Shown here in pieces: positions 1-7,957 of a stretch of 13,778 bases of DNA. Made by a program: the position numbers and the translations under genes. Every line of letters starts with the position of its first letter. Position 1 is the stretch's first letter. The DNA is from CAZAQB01 sp964487155 (GTDB lineage: Bacteria > Pseudomonadota > Gammaproteobacteria > Nitrococcales > Nitrococcaceae). The stretch spans positions 1 through 13,778 of the forward strand of contig CAZAQB010000091.1 of NCBI GenBank assembly GCA_964487155.1. Reading direction: 5' to 3'. The notes below the pieces were generated by a model. It had not been told where the DNA came from. It did not search any database and saw only the letters and a list, made by a program, of their open reading frames with translations.

Positions 1-154
1 TGGCGTTGGCGACGCTGGCCCCCACGTTTCTTCGCAACGTGGGTCTACGGCGGCGGTGTCCAAGGCCGTGCCGAGGCCCGGAGCATGGTTGGCGCCGCAC
101 GCCATGGGCGGCGGAGAGAGCGATGAGGCGCGTAATTATTTCGTAAACACCCTC
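1..154. mobile_element. Right part of a non-coding terminal-inverted-repeat element (copy 1, cut by window edge)
   Basis: This stretch is related to the right half of the element at 2493-2799. Positions 11-59 match 2662-2710 with only three differences in 49 bases, and a weaker match continues to base 1 (15 of 20). Further right, both copies share a GGCGCCGC block and a TGGGC/GGCGGA block. Both end in AACACCCTC, here at 146-154. Read on the minus strand, the end is GAGGGTGTTTAC, identical over 12 bases to the left end of the other copy at 2493-2504. Hairpin start to terminus is 134 bases here and 128 in the other copy. No coding sequence is visible. Mobility is inferred from the two copies and the inverted ends; the ends loosely recall IS256-type termini, from memory only. 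The rest of this copy lies outside the window. Confidence 0.5.
21..48 (-). repeat. GTAG-headed REP-like hairpin, copy A
   Basis: On the minus strand this reads GTAG, one base, then an 8-bp perfect stem CCCACGTT/AACGTGGG around the 7-base loop GCGAAGA. A GTAG tetranucleotide just 5' of a palindrome is the known layout of REP elements mobilised by RAYT (TnpA-REP) proteins. Copy D at 2672-2699 has the identical stem and loop; copy C at 2565-2591 has the same loop with a different stem. Confidence 0.65.
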
Positions 155-174
155 TCAGTCCTCAGTCCTCAGTC
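154..174. repeat. Three tandem copies of a 7-bp unit (CTCAGTC)
   Basis: CTCAGTC occurs three times without a gap between the end of the terminal-inverted-repeat element and the GTAG of the next hairpin. It is too short and has too few units for a CRISPR array. It may be a slippage product at the element boundary. Confidence 0.8.
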
Positions 175-175
175 C

Positions 176-205
176 GTAGGCTGGGTTGAGCCAGCGAAAC
201 CCAGC
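176..205 (+). repeat. GTAG-headed REP-like hairpin, copy B
   Basis: GTAG at 176-179 is followed directly by an 8-bp perfect stem GCTGGGTT (180-187) / AACCCAGC (198-205) around the loop GAGCCAGCGA. The layout matches copies A, C and D but the loop is a second type, shared with copy E near 10585. The hairpin lies 8 bases from the lpxH stop codon on the opposite strand, so it could also help end or stabilise lpxH mRNA, although no U-tract follows. Confidence 0.6.
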
Positions 206-213
206 GTCGGGCG

Positions 214-963
214 CTAACCCTCCCCGGGCTCCAGCACCCGAAGATCCGCCACCCCATCGGCCCAGCGCAGCACGCTGCCCTGCTCGTACCAGTCCCCCAG
301 CACGATGCGCCGGGCGGGTTGGTCGTCGATTTCCAGCTTATGGATGGCGGGGCGGTGGGTGTGGCCGTGCACCAGGGTGCGCACGCCGTGCCCGCCCATG
401 GCCTCGAGCACTGCGGCCTGATTGACGTCCATCAGATGATCATCCAGGGCGCTGTTGCGCTGGTGGCTCTCGCCGCGCGCCGCCCTTGCCTGCTGGACGC
501 GCTCGGCGATGCTGAGGGCCAGGAACTGGCGCTGCCAGGCCGGGTCGCGCACCATGGCCCGGAACTTCTGGTATTCGTGGTCGTCGGTGCACAGGCTGTC
601 GCCGTGCAGCAGGAGCACCCGCTCGCCGTCGATGCGGATCACTGTGGGCTCGGGCAATAGCCGGGCACCGGTGATGCGCTCGAAGTCCTCTCCCAGCAGG
701 AAGTCGCGGTTGCCCCGCATCACGTACAGCGGCCGGCCGCTGGCGGCGAACGCCCGCAGGCCGGCCAGGGCCGGCTCGTCATCGCGCACCGCGTCGTCGC
801 CGATCCAGGCCTCGAACAGGTCCCCCAGGATGTACAGCGCCTGGGCCTCGTCGCGCGCCCGGGCCAGGAATTCCAGGAACAGCCGCACGATGCCCGGGCG
901 CGCGGGATCGAGGTGCAGGTCCGATATGAACAGGATGGGCGCGTCCCGGCTGTCGTGGTCCAC
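214..963 (-). CDS. lpxH: UDP-2,3-diacylglucosamine diphosphatase LpxH
   Basis: This enzyme hydrolyses UDP-2,3-diacylglucosamine to lipid X and UMP, the fourth step of lipid A synthesis, at the cytoplasmic face of the inner membrane. The 249 residues compare with about 240 in E. coli. The calcineurin-like metallophosphoesterase motifs appear in order: SDLH (D15, H17), LGDLFEAWIGDD (D48), GNRDF near residue 85, HGDSLCTDD near 120, and HGHTHRP near 200. The start is a GTG at 961-963, chosen because GAGGA sits 7 bases upstream and the next in-frame Met would remove the first metal-binding motif. It diverges from gltX across 124 bases. In E. coli and Pseudomonas lpxH sits beside ppiB; no ppiB is seen here. 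The function is clear from the motifs, and an intact Gram-negative lipid A pathway is implied. Confidence 0.95.
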   Translation of the reverse strand: MDHDSRDAPILFISDLHLDPARPGIVRLFLEFLARARDEAQALYILGDLFEAWIGDDAVRDDEPALAGLRAFAASGRPLYVMRGNRDFLLGEDFERITGARLLPEPTVIRIDGERVLLLHGDSLCTDDHEYQKFRAMVRDPAWQRQFLALSIAERVQQARAARGESHQRNSALDDHLMDVNQAAVLEAMGGHGVRTLVHGHTHRPAIHKLEIDDQPARRIVLGDWYEQGSVLRWADGVADLRVLEPGEG

Positions 964-1009
964 GGCGGCGTCCTCGTCGGGTTACGGCCCGGCACTCTAC
1001 CGCGCGCCG

Positions 1010-1043
1010 GGCGGCGCCGGGAACCGGGCCGCGGTGCGCCGCC
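1010..1043. repeat. GC-rich dyad between divergent lpxH and gltX
   Basis: GGCGGCGC (1010-1017) and GCGCCGCC (1036-1043) form a perfect 8-bp inverted repeat around 18 bases that themselves contain CCGG twice. It lies in the 124-base divergent promoter region. It could be an operator or a chance product of the high GC content; nothing further supports either reading. Confidence 0.3.
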
Positions 1044-1047
1044 CGCC

Positions 1048-1078
1048 ATGACACTCCCGGGGTGAACATTGGTACCAT
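1048..1078 (+). promoter_or_regulatory. Candidate sigma-70 promoter for gltX
   Basis: ATGACA (1048-1053, five of six bases of the -35 consensus) and TACCAT (1073-1078, four of six bases of the -10 consensus) are separated by 19 bases, a little wider than ideal. Transcription would begin around 1085, almost at the gltX ATG at 1088, giving a nearly leaderless mRNA. No Shine-Dalgarno sequence is visible before gltX, which agrees with that reading. Confidence 0.25.
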
Positions 1079-1087
1079 CCACCGCCC

Positions 1088-2491
1088 ATGGACGCCGCCA
1101 CCCTCAAGACCCGATTTGCCCCCAGCCCCACGGGTGCCCTGCACGCCGGCAATGCCCGCACCGCCCTGTTCAGCTGGCTGCTGGCCCGGGGGCGGGGCGG
1201 GCGTTTTTTGCTGCGCATCGAGGATACGGACCAGGCCCGCAACGCCGCCGGCGGCGAGAGCGCGCTGCTGCATGAGCTGGCCTGGCTGGGGCTCGACTGG
1301 GACGAGGGGCCCGGCCGGGATACCGGTCCGGGGCCCTGGCGGCAGTCAGAGCGCTCGCCGATCCATCAGCAGCTGTTCCACCGCCTGGAGGCCGCCGGCC
1401 AGGCCTACCCCTGTTTCTGCACCGAGGCGGAGCTGGCCCGGACGCGCCGGGCCCAGCAGGCGGCCGGGAAGCCGCCCCGCTACCCGGGTACCTGTGCCGC
1501 CCTGGACGCCGCCACCGTCGCGCGCCGGCAGGCGGCCGGCGAACCGGCGGCGCTGCGGCTGCGCGGCGGTGGAACACTGCGGGAGCGCACCGACCTGGTG
1601 AGGGGCCCGCTGCGGGAAACCGAGGCCCCGGCGGACTTCGTCATCCGCCGCGCGGACGGCAGCGCCGCCTTCCTGTTCGCAAATGCCGTGGACGACGCCC
1701 TCATGGAGGTGACCCATGTGCTGCGGGGCGAGGACCACCTGACCAACACCTGGCGTCAGCTGCGCGTGCTGGAGGCCCTGGACCTGCCGGTGCCGGCCTA
1801 TGGCCATTTGCCGCTGTTGCTGGACGGCGAGGGCGCGCCGCTGTCCAAGCGCCGCGGCAGCGCCTCGCTCGCCGAACTGCGCAGCCAGGGCATCCTGCCG
1901 CTGGCCCTGGCCAACTGCCTGGCACGCCTGGGCCACCATTACGAAGCCGATGCCCTGCTGGGCATGGATGCCCTGGCGGGCGGTTTTGAGCTGGAACGGG
2001 TGGGCCGCGCGCCGGCCCGCTTCGACCCGGAGCAGCTGCGCCACTGGCAGCAGCAGGCCCTGGCGGCGGCTCCGGAGACCCTGGAGCGCTGGCTGGAGGA
2101 GTGGGGGGTGAGCGTGCCCCGGGAGCACCGCCAGGCGTTCCTGGATGCGGTCCGGCCCAACGTCAGCCTGCCCGGCGAGCTGGCGGACTGGGCCGGCCGG
2201 CTGTTCGGCCCGCCCCCCGCGCTGGACTCCGGGCCGCTGGCGCAGGCCGGCGCCGGCTTCTTCGAGGCGGCCGAGGCCGCCGCCCGCGAGGCGGCGGCCG
2301 ACTATGGGGAGTTCTGCCGGCGCCTCAAGGCCGCCACCGGCCGCAAGGGCCGGGGGCTCTTCCTGCCCCTGCGCCTGGCATTGACCGGCCGTTGCGACGG
2401 ACCCGAACTGGCCCGCATCTGGGCCCTGCTGCCGGCTGCCGAGCGCGAGGCCCGGCTGGCCCGGGCCCGAGCCCGGGCAGCGGCAGACTGA
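1088..2491 (+). CDS. gltX: Glutamyl-tRNA synthetase (glutamate--tRNA ligase, possibly the second-type GluRS)
   Basis: This cytoplasmic class I synthetase attaches glutamate to tRNA. It has 467 residues, full length for the family (about 460-490) and far longer than Glu-Q-tRNA(Asp) synthetase. The Rossmann domain opens with FAPSPTGALHAGN, where HAGN (19-22) is the HIGH motif. A putative zinc cluster is C109-x-C111 with Y132-x3-C136; the His of the E. coli C-x-H pair is absent. The KMSKS-type loop is LSKRRGS (252-258). The C-terminal KAATGRKGRGLFLPLR stretch belongs to the anticodon-binding region. The HxGN and LSKRxGS forms resemble the alphaproteobacterial or GluRS2 type. Some enzymes of that group charge tRNA(Gln), with GatCAB completing the glutamine. 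Whether this one does is not decidable here. No clear ribosome binding site precedes the ATG. cysS follows on the same strand. Confidence 0.9.
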   Translation: MDAATLKTRFAPSPTGALHAGNARTALFSWLLARGRGGRFLLRIEDTDQARNAAGGESALLHELAWLGLDWDEGPGRDTGPGPWRQSERSPIHQQLFHRLEAAGQAYPCFCTEAELARTRRAQQAAGKPPRYPGTCAALDAATVARRQAAGEPAALRLRGGGTLRERTDLVRGPLRETEAPADFVIRRADGSAAFLFANAVDDALMEVTHVLRGEDHLTNTWRQLRVLEALDLPVPAYGHLPLLLDGEGAPLSKRRGSASLAELRSQGILPLALANCLARLGHHYEADALLGMDALAGGFELERVGRAPARFDPEQLRHWQQQALAAAPETLERWLEEWGVSVPREHRQAFLDAVRPNVSLPGELADWAGRLFGPPPALDSGPLAQAGAGFFEAAEAAAREAAADYGEFCRRLKAATGRKGRGLFLPLRLALTGRCDGPELARIWALLPAAEREARLARARARAAAD

Positions 2492-2564
2492 TGAGGGTGT
2501 TTACAGAATCAGAGCCGCCGGCACGGAAGGTTCGGAAGCCGCCCGAGGCCGACCGAGGCCGGCC

Positions 2565-2591
2565 GTAGGGCAGGTTGCGAAGAAACCTGCC
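2565..2591 (+). repeat. GTAG-headed REP-like hairpin, copy C
   Basis: GTAG (2565-2568) is followed by an 8-bp perfect stem GGCAGGTT (2569-2576) / AACCTGCC (2584-2591) around the loop GCGAAGA. The loop is identical to copies A and D, but the outer stem bases differ on both arms so that pairing is kept. With copy D it forms an inverted pair about 80 bases apart, like a bacterial interspersed mosaic element. Confidence 0.65.
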
Positions 2592-2671
2592 ACCGGGCGG
2601 TGGTCTGGGGATCTTGGCTTGGGTCAGGTGCGGACCCGGCGATTGACATCTGGGCATTCGAGACGCCGGCC

Positions 2672-2699
2672 CCCACGTTTCTTCGCAACGTGGGTCTAC
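2672..2699 (-). repeat. GTAG-headed REP-like hairpin, copy D
   Basis: On the minus strand this reads GTAG, one base, stem CCCACGTT / AACGTGGG, loop GCGAAGA. It is identical to copy A at 21-48 and in inverted orientation to copy C. Confidence 0.65.
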
Positions 2700-2812
2700 G
2701 GAGGAGGTGTGCCGGGTTCTGGCGGGGCTCGGGCCACCGACGGCGCCGCGCCCCCTGGGCCGGCGGATGAAGCGCCTGAAAGTTTTTGGGAACACCCTCT
2801 GAGGACGCGAGC

Positions 2813-4189
<1,377 letters not shown>

Positions 4190-4651
4190 CCGCACTTCCA
4201 TCCGCCCCCCGGCCGGAGGCGGGCCCGAGTCTCCGCTGCCCCTCCCCGCGGCTCCCCGCCGGCGGCGCGGCCCGGCGTGCCCGGAGCAGCGGGTGAGCAT
4301 GGTCTATACTCCGGCCCAGAAATCGAGAGGCAATCCGCGGTCCTGAGGGGTGGCATGGCCCGATTTCCCGGAAACCTCCGGAGTGCAGCATACCGGCCTT
4401 GCGGCCAGGTTGCGGCGGCAACGAGCCGCCGCATCGCAGCGAGCACTGGATTTTCCAGTGATTGTTCCGCTGCCTGCGCCGCGCGACCCGGCCCCTGCCA
4501 GGGCGAGTTGGGGGGAGGAACTCGCCGCAACTACTCCGTCAGGGCGGCCCAGGATCAACTACGATATCAAAGGGCTGGAGCGGCCCGCCGGTTTCCCGGC
4601 CGCTGGGCTGCAAATGCTAATGAAACGTCCCATTGGAGGAGGAGCGGGAAA
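4190..4651 (+). promoter_or_regulatory. 462-base non-coding leader of the TRAP operon with several strong inverted repeats
   Basis: I find no credible gene between cysS and the TRAP receptor. An open frame runs in from 4277 but has no family-like sequence and no ribosome binding site. Perfect inverted repeats are present: TGCGGCGGC/GCCGCCGCA with loop AACGA (4411-4433), CACTGGA/TCCAGTG with loop TTT (4444-4460), GGCGAGTT/AACTCGCC with a 9-base loop (4502-4526), and AGCGGCC/GGCCGCT (4579-4604). ATCAA is repeated near 4554-4569. None is followed by a U-tract. I could not match the stretch to a tRNA, a 4.5S-type RNA or a riboswitch known to me. It may be a structured 5' leader, a small RNA or a repeat cluster. 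Confidence 0.4.
4305..4310 (+). promoter_or_regulatory. Candidate -10 box (TATACT) upstream of the TRAP operon
   Basis: TATACT differs from TATAAT at one position and is the same hexamer as that before ffh at 13095-13100. No convincing -35 box lies 16-18 bases upstream, so an activator would be needed if it is real. Transcription from here would give a leader of about 335 bases that includes all the hairpins listed for 4190-4651. Confidence 0.25.
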
Positions 4652-5830
4652 ATGACCGATGTAACAAATAATGACACGAGCACCGGCAGCGCCGATGGCA
4701 CGGTGACCGAGACGTCGTCCTCGCGGCGGCAGTTCCTCAAGGGCGGCCTGCTCGCGGCAGGCGGTGCGGCGGCCACCAGCTTTGGCGCGCCGGCGGTGCT
4801 CGCCCAGAGCCCGGTAGTGGTCAAGATGCAGACGTCCTGGCCGTCCGGCGACATCTGGATGGACTTCGCGCGCCAGTACGTAGACCGGGTTCAGAAGATG
4901 TCCGGTGGGCGCATCCGCATCGACCTGCTGCCGGCGGGCGCCGTGGTGCAGGCCTTCCAGGTGCTGGACGCGGTCAACGACGGCATAATCGACGCTGCCC
5001 ACTCGGTGCCGGTGTACTGGTACGGCAAGCACAAGGCGGCCTCGCTGTTCGGCACCGGCCCGGTGTGGGGCGGCGACGCCACCACCATGCTGGCCTGGTT
5101 CTACCAGGGCGGCGGCAAGGAGTTCTACCGCGAGCTGACCCAGGACATCCTCGGCCTGGACGTCTACGGCTTCATGGGCTTCCCGATGCCGGCCCAGCCG
5201 TTCGGCTGGTTCAAGAATTCGGTCGATGGCCTCGATGACATCGAGGGCCTGAAGTACCGCACCGTGGGCCTGGCCGCCGACCTGCTGCAGGAGATGGGCC
5301 TGAGCGTCGCCCAGCTGCCCGGCGGCGAAATCGTGCCGGCCATGGAGCGCGGCGTCATCGACGCCTTCGAGTTCAACAATCCGTCCTCCGACATGCGCTT
5401 CGGCGCCCAGGACGTGGCCAAGAACTACTACCTGTCCTCCTACCATCAGGCCAGCGAGTCCTTCGAGTTCCTGTTCAACAAGGACTTTTTCGACGACCTC
5501 GACGACGATCTGAAGGCCATCCTGCAGTACGGGGTGGAAGCGGTCTCCACCGCCAACACCGCCTCCGCCCTCGACAACTACTCCAGCGATCTGCGCAAGC
5601 TGCAGGAGGAGCACGGGGTGACGGTCCACCGCACGCCCCAGGAGATCCTGGACGCCCAGCTTGAGGCCTGGGACGAACTGATCCCGCGCCTGGAAGAGAA
5701 CGACTTCATGAAGCGCGTCATGGAGAGCCAGCGTCAGTGGGTTGATCGTGTGGTGTTCTACCAGCTGATGAACAAGCCCGACCTGGCGCTCGCCTACAAC
5801 CATTACTTCCCGGGCAAACTGAAGCTCTGA
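4652..5830 (+). CDS. TRAP transporter solute-binding protein, Tat-exported (DctP superfamily, FcbT1/TakP-like)
   Basis: This periplasmic receptor delivers an organic acid to the TRAP permease encoded downstream. It has 392 residues. The N-terminus carries a twin-arginine signal SRRQFLK (24-30), a hydrophobic stretch, and a likely cleavage site after VLA (residue 51), so it should be exported folded. The mature start, VVVKMQTSWPSGD, and the body, including WYGKHKAASLFGTGPVWGG, resemble the group labelled mannitol/chloroaromatic TRAP receptors, which includes the alpha-keto acid binder TakP. R203 in KYRTVG matches the position of the carboxylate-binding Arg of DctP proteins. E240 in EFNNP is a candidate ligand or cation contact. 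The ATG at 4652 is chosen for GGAGGAGGAG at 4635-4644 and because it gives a complete Tat signal. The ligand is unknown. Confidence 0.92.
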   Translation: MTDVTNNDTSTGSADGTVTETSSSRRQFLKGGLLAAGGAAATSFGAPAVLAQSPVVVKMQTSWPSGDIWMDFARQYVDRVQKMSGGRIRIDLLPAGAVVQAFQVLDAVNDGIIDAAHSVPVYWYGKHKAASLFGTGPVWGGDATTMLAWFYQGGGKEFYRELTQDILGLDVYGFMGFPMPAQPFGWFKNSVDGLDDIEGLKYRTVGLAADLLQEMGLSVAQLPGGEIVPAMERGVIDAFEFNNPSSDMRFGAQDVAKNYYLSSYHQASESFEFLFNKDFFDDLDDDLKAILQYGVEAVSTANTASALDNYSSDLRKLQEEHGVTVHRTPQEILDAQLEAWDELIPRLEENDFMKRVMESQRQWVDRVVFYQLMNKPDLALAYNHYFPGKLKL

Positions 5831-5855
5831 TCCCGCCCGCGGCTGACGTGCCGTT

Positions 5856-5886
5856 GCCTGCCCGCCCTTGGCCGGGGCGGGCAGGC
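5856..5886 (+). terminator. Strong stem-loop between receptor and permease genes
   Basis: GCCTGCCCGCCC (5856-5867) and GGGCGGGCAGGC (5875-5886) form a perfect 12-bp stem with a 7-base loop, 26 bases after the receptor stop codon and 42 before the next ATG. No U-tract follows. In binding-protein operons such hairpins often stabilise the receptor mRNA or partly stop transcription, so that the receptor is made in excess over the permease. That role is inferred here. Confidence 0.65.
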
Positions 5887-5927
5887 GGGGCCGGCGCGCC
5901 GCTCGACCCGGCAGGTGATCTCTCGCG

Positions 5928-6539
5928 ATGGTTACCGTTGTCCAGTTCATAGACCGACTCACCGGCTGGTTCGGCCGGGCTTTCGCCTGGCTGATCCTGC
6001 TGATGGCCTTCGGCATGGGCTACGAGGTGGTGGTGCGCTACCTGTTCAACGCACCCACATCCTGGGCCTACGACATGTCCTACATCCTGTACGGGACGCT
6101 GTTCATGGTGGGGGGTGCCTACACCCTGGCCCGCAACGCCCACGTGCGCGGCGACTTCCTGTACCGCCTGTGGTCGCCGCGCACCCAGGCCAAGGTGGAA
6201 CTGGTGCTGTACTTCCTGTTCTTCTTCCCCGGCATTCTGGCGCTCATCATCGCCGGCTGGCGGTACGCCGAGCGCTCCTGGCGCTACATGGAGGTGAGCG
6301 TCTTCTCGCCGGCAGGCGTGCCGGTATTCCACTTCAAGACCATGCTGGTGGTGGCGGGGGTGCTGCTGTTGTTCCAGGGCATCGCCCAGGTGTGCCGCTG
6401 CATCCTGTGCATCCGCACCGGCGAGTGGATGGGCCACGAGGAAGACGCCGAGGAGCTTGAAGACCAACTCAAGAAGCGGGTCGCGGCCCGCGCCAGCGAC
6501 CAGCCGGAAGACTACATCCGCGGAGAGCGCCAGCCATGA
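5928..6539 (+). CDS. TRAP transporter small permease (DctQ family)
   Basis: This is the small inner-membrane subunit of the TRAP transporter, which pairs with the large subunit and the periplasmic receptor. It has 203 residues and four predicted membrane helices, near residues 14-36, 44-65, 88-110 and 137-158. The stretch WAYDMSYILYGTLFMVGGAY followed by HVRGDF is the family signature around helix 2. The C-terminus is charged and cytoplasmic in character. The ATG at 5928 has AGGTGA 9 bases upstream. Its stop overlaps the next start (ATGA at 6536-6539), so the two permease subunits are translationally coupled. Confidence 0.93.
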   Translation: MVTVVQFIDRLTGWFGRAFAWLILLMAFGMGYEVVVRYLFNAPTSWAYDMSYILYGTLFMVGGAYTLARNAHVRGDFLYRLWSPRTQAKVELVLYFLFFFPGILALIIAGWRYAERSWRYMEVSVFSPAGVPVFHFKTMLVVAGVLLLFQGIAQVCRCILCIRTGEWMGHEEDAEELEDQLKKRVAARASDQPEDYIRGERQP

Positions 6540-7957
6540 GCGATCCGGTTCTCGCCATCGTCATGCTGGCGGTGTTCATCCTGATCATCTTCCTGGGATT
6601 CCCCATCGCTTTCACGCTCATGGCCCTGGGCATCGCCTTCGGCTACTACGCCTACTTCCAGCCGAGCCGCATGTGGCGCGACTACGAGCGGGCCGTGGAG
6701 GACGGCGTCACCGGCTGGGAGCTCTGGGAACCCTGGGTCAGCGGCTTCTTCAACAACCGGATATTCGACCTGTTCGTCAACCAGACCTACTCGGTGATGG
6801 CGAACGAGGTGCTCACCGCGGTGCCCCTGTTCCTGTTCATGGGCTACATCGTGGAGCGGGCCAACATCGTCGACCGGCTGTTCTCCACCCTGTACATCGC
6901 TGCCCGGCGGCTGCCCGGCGCCATGGCCGTGGCGGCGCTGATCACCTGCGCCCTGTTCGCCACCGCCACCGGCATCGTCGGCGCCGTGGTGACCCTGATG
7001 GGGCTGCTGGCCTTCCCGGCCATGCTCAAGGCCCGCTACGGCACCAGCTTCTCCTCCGGCGTCATCTGTGCCGGCGGCACTCTGGGGATCCTGATTCCGC
7101 CGTCCATCATGCTGATCGTCTACGCGGCGGCCTCGGGGGTGTCCATCGTGCGCCTCTACGCGGGGGCCTTGCTGCCGGGCTTCCTGCTCGCGGGGCTGTA
7201 TCTCACCTACGTGATCGGCCGGGCCTGGCTGCAGCCCTCGATAGCGCCCAAGCCCACCAAGGAGGACGTAGGCGACGTGCCGATGTCCAGGCTGCTGTTG
7301 ATGATCGCGTCCTCCTTCCTGCCTCTGGCAGTACTGATCATGGCAGTGCTGGGCTCCATACTGTTCGGTCTCGCCACCCCCACCGAGGCGGCCTCGGCCG
7401 GCGCCCTGGGCGGTCTGGGCCTGGCTGCCGCCTACCGGGCGCTGACCTGGCAGCGGCTGCGCGAGGCCGTGTACCTGACCATGAAGACGACCGCCATGGT
7501 GTGCTGGCTGTTCGTCGGCTCCTGGACGTTCTCCTCGGTGTTCTCCTACCTCGGGGGCGAGCACCTGATCACCGAGTTCGTCACCGGGCTGGACATCTCG
7601 CCGCTGACCTTCCTGCTCACGGCGCAGCTGATCATCTTCCTGCTGGGCTGGCCCCTGGAGTGGTCGGAGATCATCATCATCTTCGTGCCTATCTTCCTGC
7701 CGCTGCTGCCCCATTTCGGGGTCGATCCGCTGTTCTTCGGCATCCTGGTGGCGCTCAACCTGCAGACCTCGTTCCTGACGCCGCCGATGGCCATGTCGGC
7801 CTACTATCTCAAGGGCATTGCGCCGCCGCATGTCCAGCTCACGGAGATATTCAGGGGCTGCATGCCGTTCCTGGCCATGGTGTTCATGGCGATGATCGTG
7901 CTCTACAACTTCCCGAACATCGTGTTCTGGCTTCCGAATCTGGTCTATGGCGGCTAA
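6536..7957 (+). CDS. TRAP transporter large permease (DctM family)
   Basis: This is the large membrane subunit that carries the substrate, driven by a sodium or proton gradient. It has 473 residues and about 12 hydrophobic segments. It shows the DctM signature GTLGILIPPSIMLIVYA in the middle and the opening pattern of alternating hydrophobic helices with FLGFPIAF. A loop of about 60 residues after the first helix, rich in Trp and charged residues (MWRDYERAVEDG and onward), is typical of the mannitol/chloroaromatic subgroup and agrees with the receptor type. It overlaps the small permease by 4 bases and the amidase start by 11 bases. Confidence 0.94.
   Translation: MSDPVLAIVMLAVFILIIFLGFPIAFTLMALGIAFGYYAYFQPSRMWRDYERAVEDGVTGWELWEPWVSGFFNNRIFDLFVNQTYSVMANEVLTAVPLFLFMGYIVERANIVDRLFSTLYIAARRLPGAMAVAALITCALFATATGIVGAVVTLMGLLAFPAMLKARYGTSFSSGVICAGGTLGILIPPSIMLIVYAAASGVSIVRLYAGALLPGFLLAGLYLTYVIGRAWLQPSIAPKPTKEDVGDVPMSRLLLMIASSFLPLAVLIMAVLGSILFGLATPTEAASAGALGGLGLAAAYRALTWQRLREAVYLTMKTTAMVCWLFVGSWTFSSVFSYLGGEHLITEFVTGLDISPLTFLLTAQLIIFLLGWPLEWSEIIIIFVPIFLPLLPHFGVDPLFFGILVALNLQTSFLTPPMAMSAYYLKGIAPPHVQLTEIFRGCMPFLAMVFMAMIVLYNFPNIVFWLPNLVYGG

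Larger units (their letters stand above)
2493..2799. mobile_element. ~307-bp non-coding element with terminal inverted repeats (copy 2, complete)
   Basis: This fills nearly all of the 321-base gap between gltX and cysS. The left end GAGGGTGTT (2493-2501) and right end AACACCCTC (2791-2799) are perfect 9-bp inverted repeats, with partial matching continuing inward. Inside lie two GTAG-headed hairpins in opposite orientation (2565-2591 and 2672-2699). I see no credible gene. The right third matches the sequence at the left window edge. No clear target duplication is visible: the left flank is CAGACTGAT and the right flank TGAGGACG. The most likely reading is a non-autonomous MITE-like element carrying REP-type hairpins; a conserved structured spacer is the alternative. 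Confidence 0.5.

Noticed and set aside
154..174. CRISPR-like array
   Set aside because: Three contiguous 7-bp units with no spacers form a simple tandem repeat, not an array.
2493..2799. Complete insertion sequence with a transposase
   Set aside because: No open frame resembling a transposase fits within the 307 bases. At most it is a non-autonomous element.
4315..4610. tRNA, 4.5S RNA or known riboswitch in the TRAP leader
   Set aside because: I could not form a cloverleaf, find a T-loop GGTTCRANYC, or see the conserved GGAAGGAAGCAGCC core of 4.5S RNA or a riboswitch core.
4277..4651. N-terminal extension of the TRAP receptor
   Set aside because: The ATG at 4652 has a strong ribosome binding site and gives a complete Tat signal. 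The upstream 125 codons look non-coding and contain the leader hairpins.
4559..6016. 485-residue open frame opposite the TRAP receptor
   Set aside because: It is a shadow of the receptor gene, with no ribosome binding site or family-like motif.
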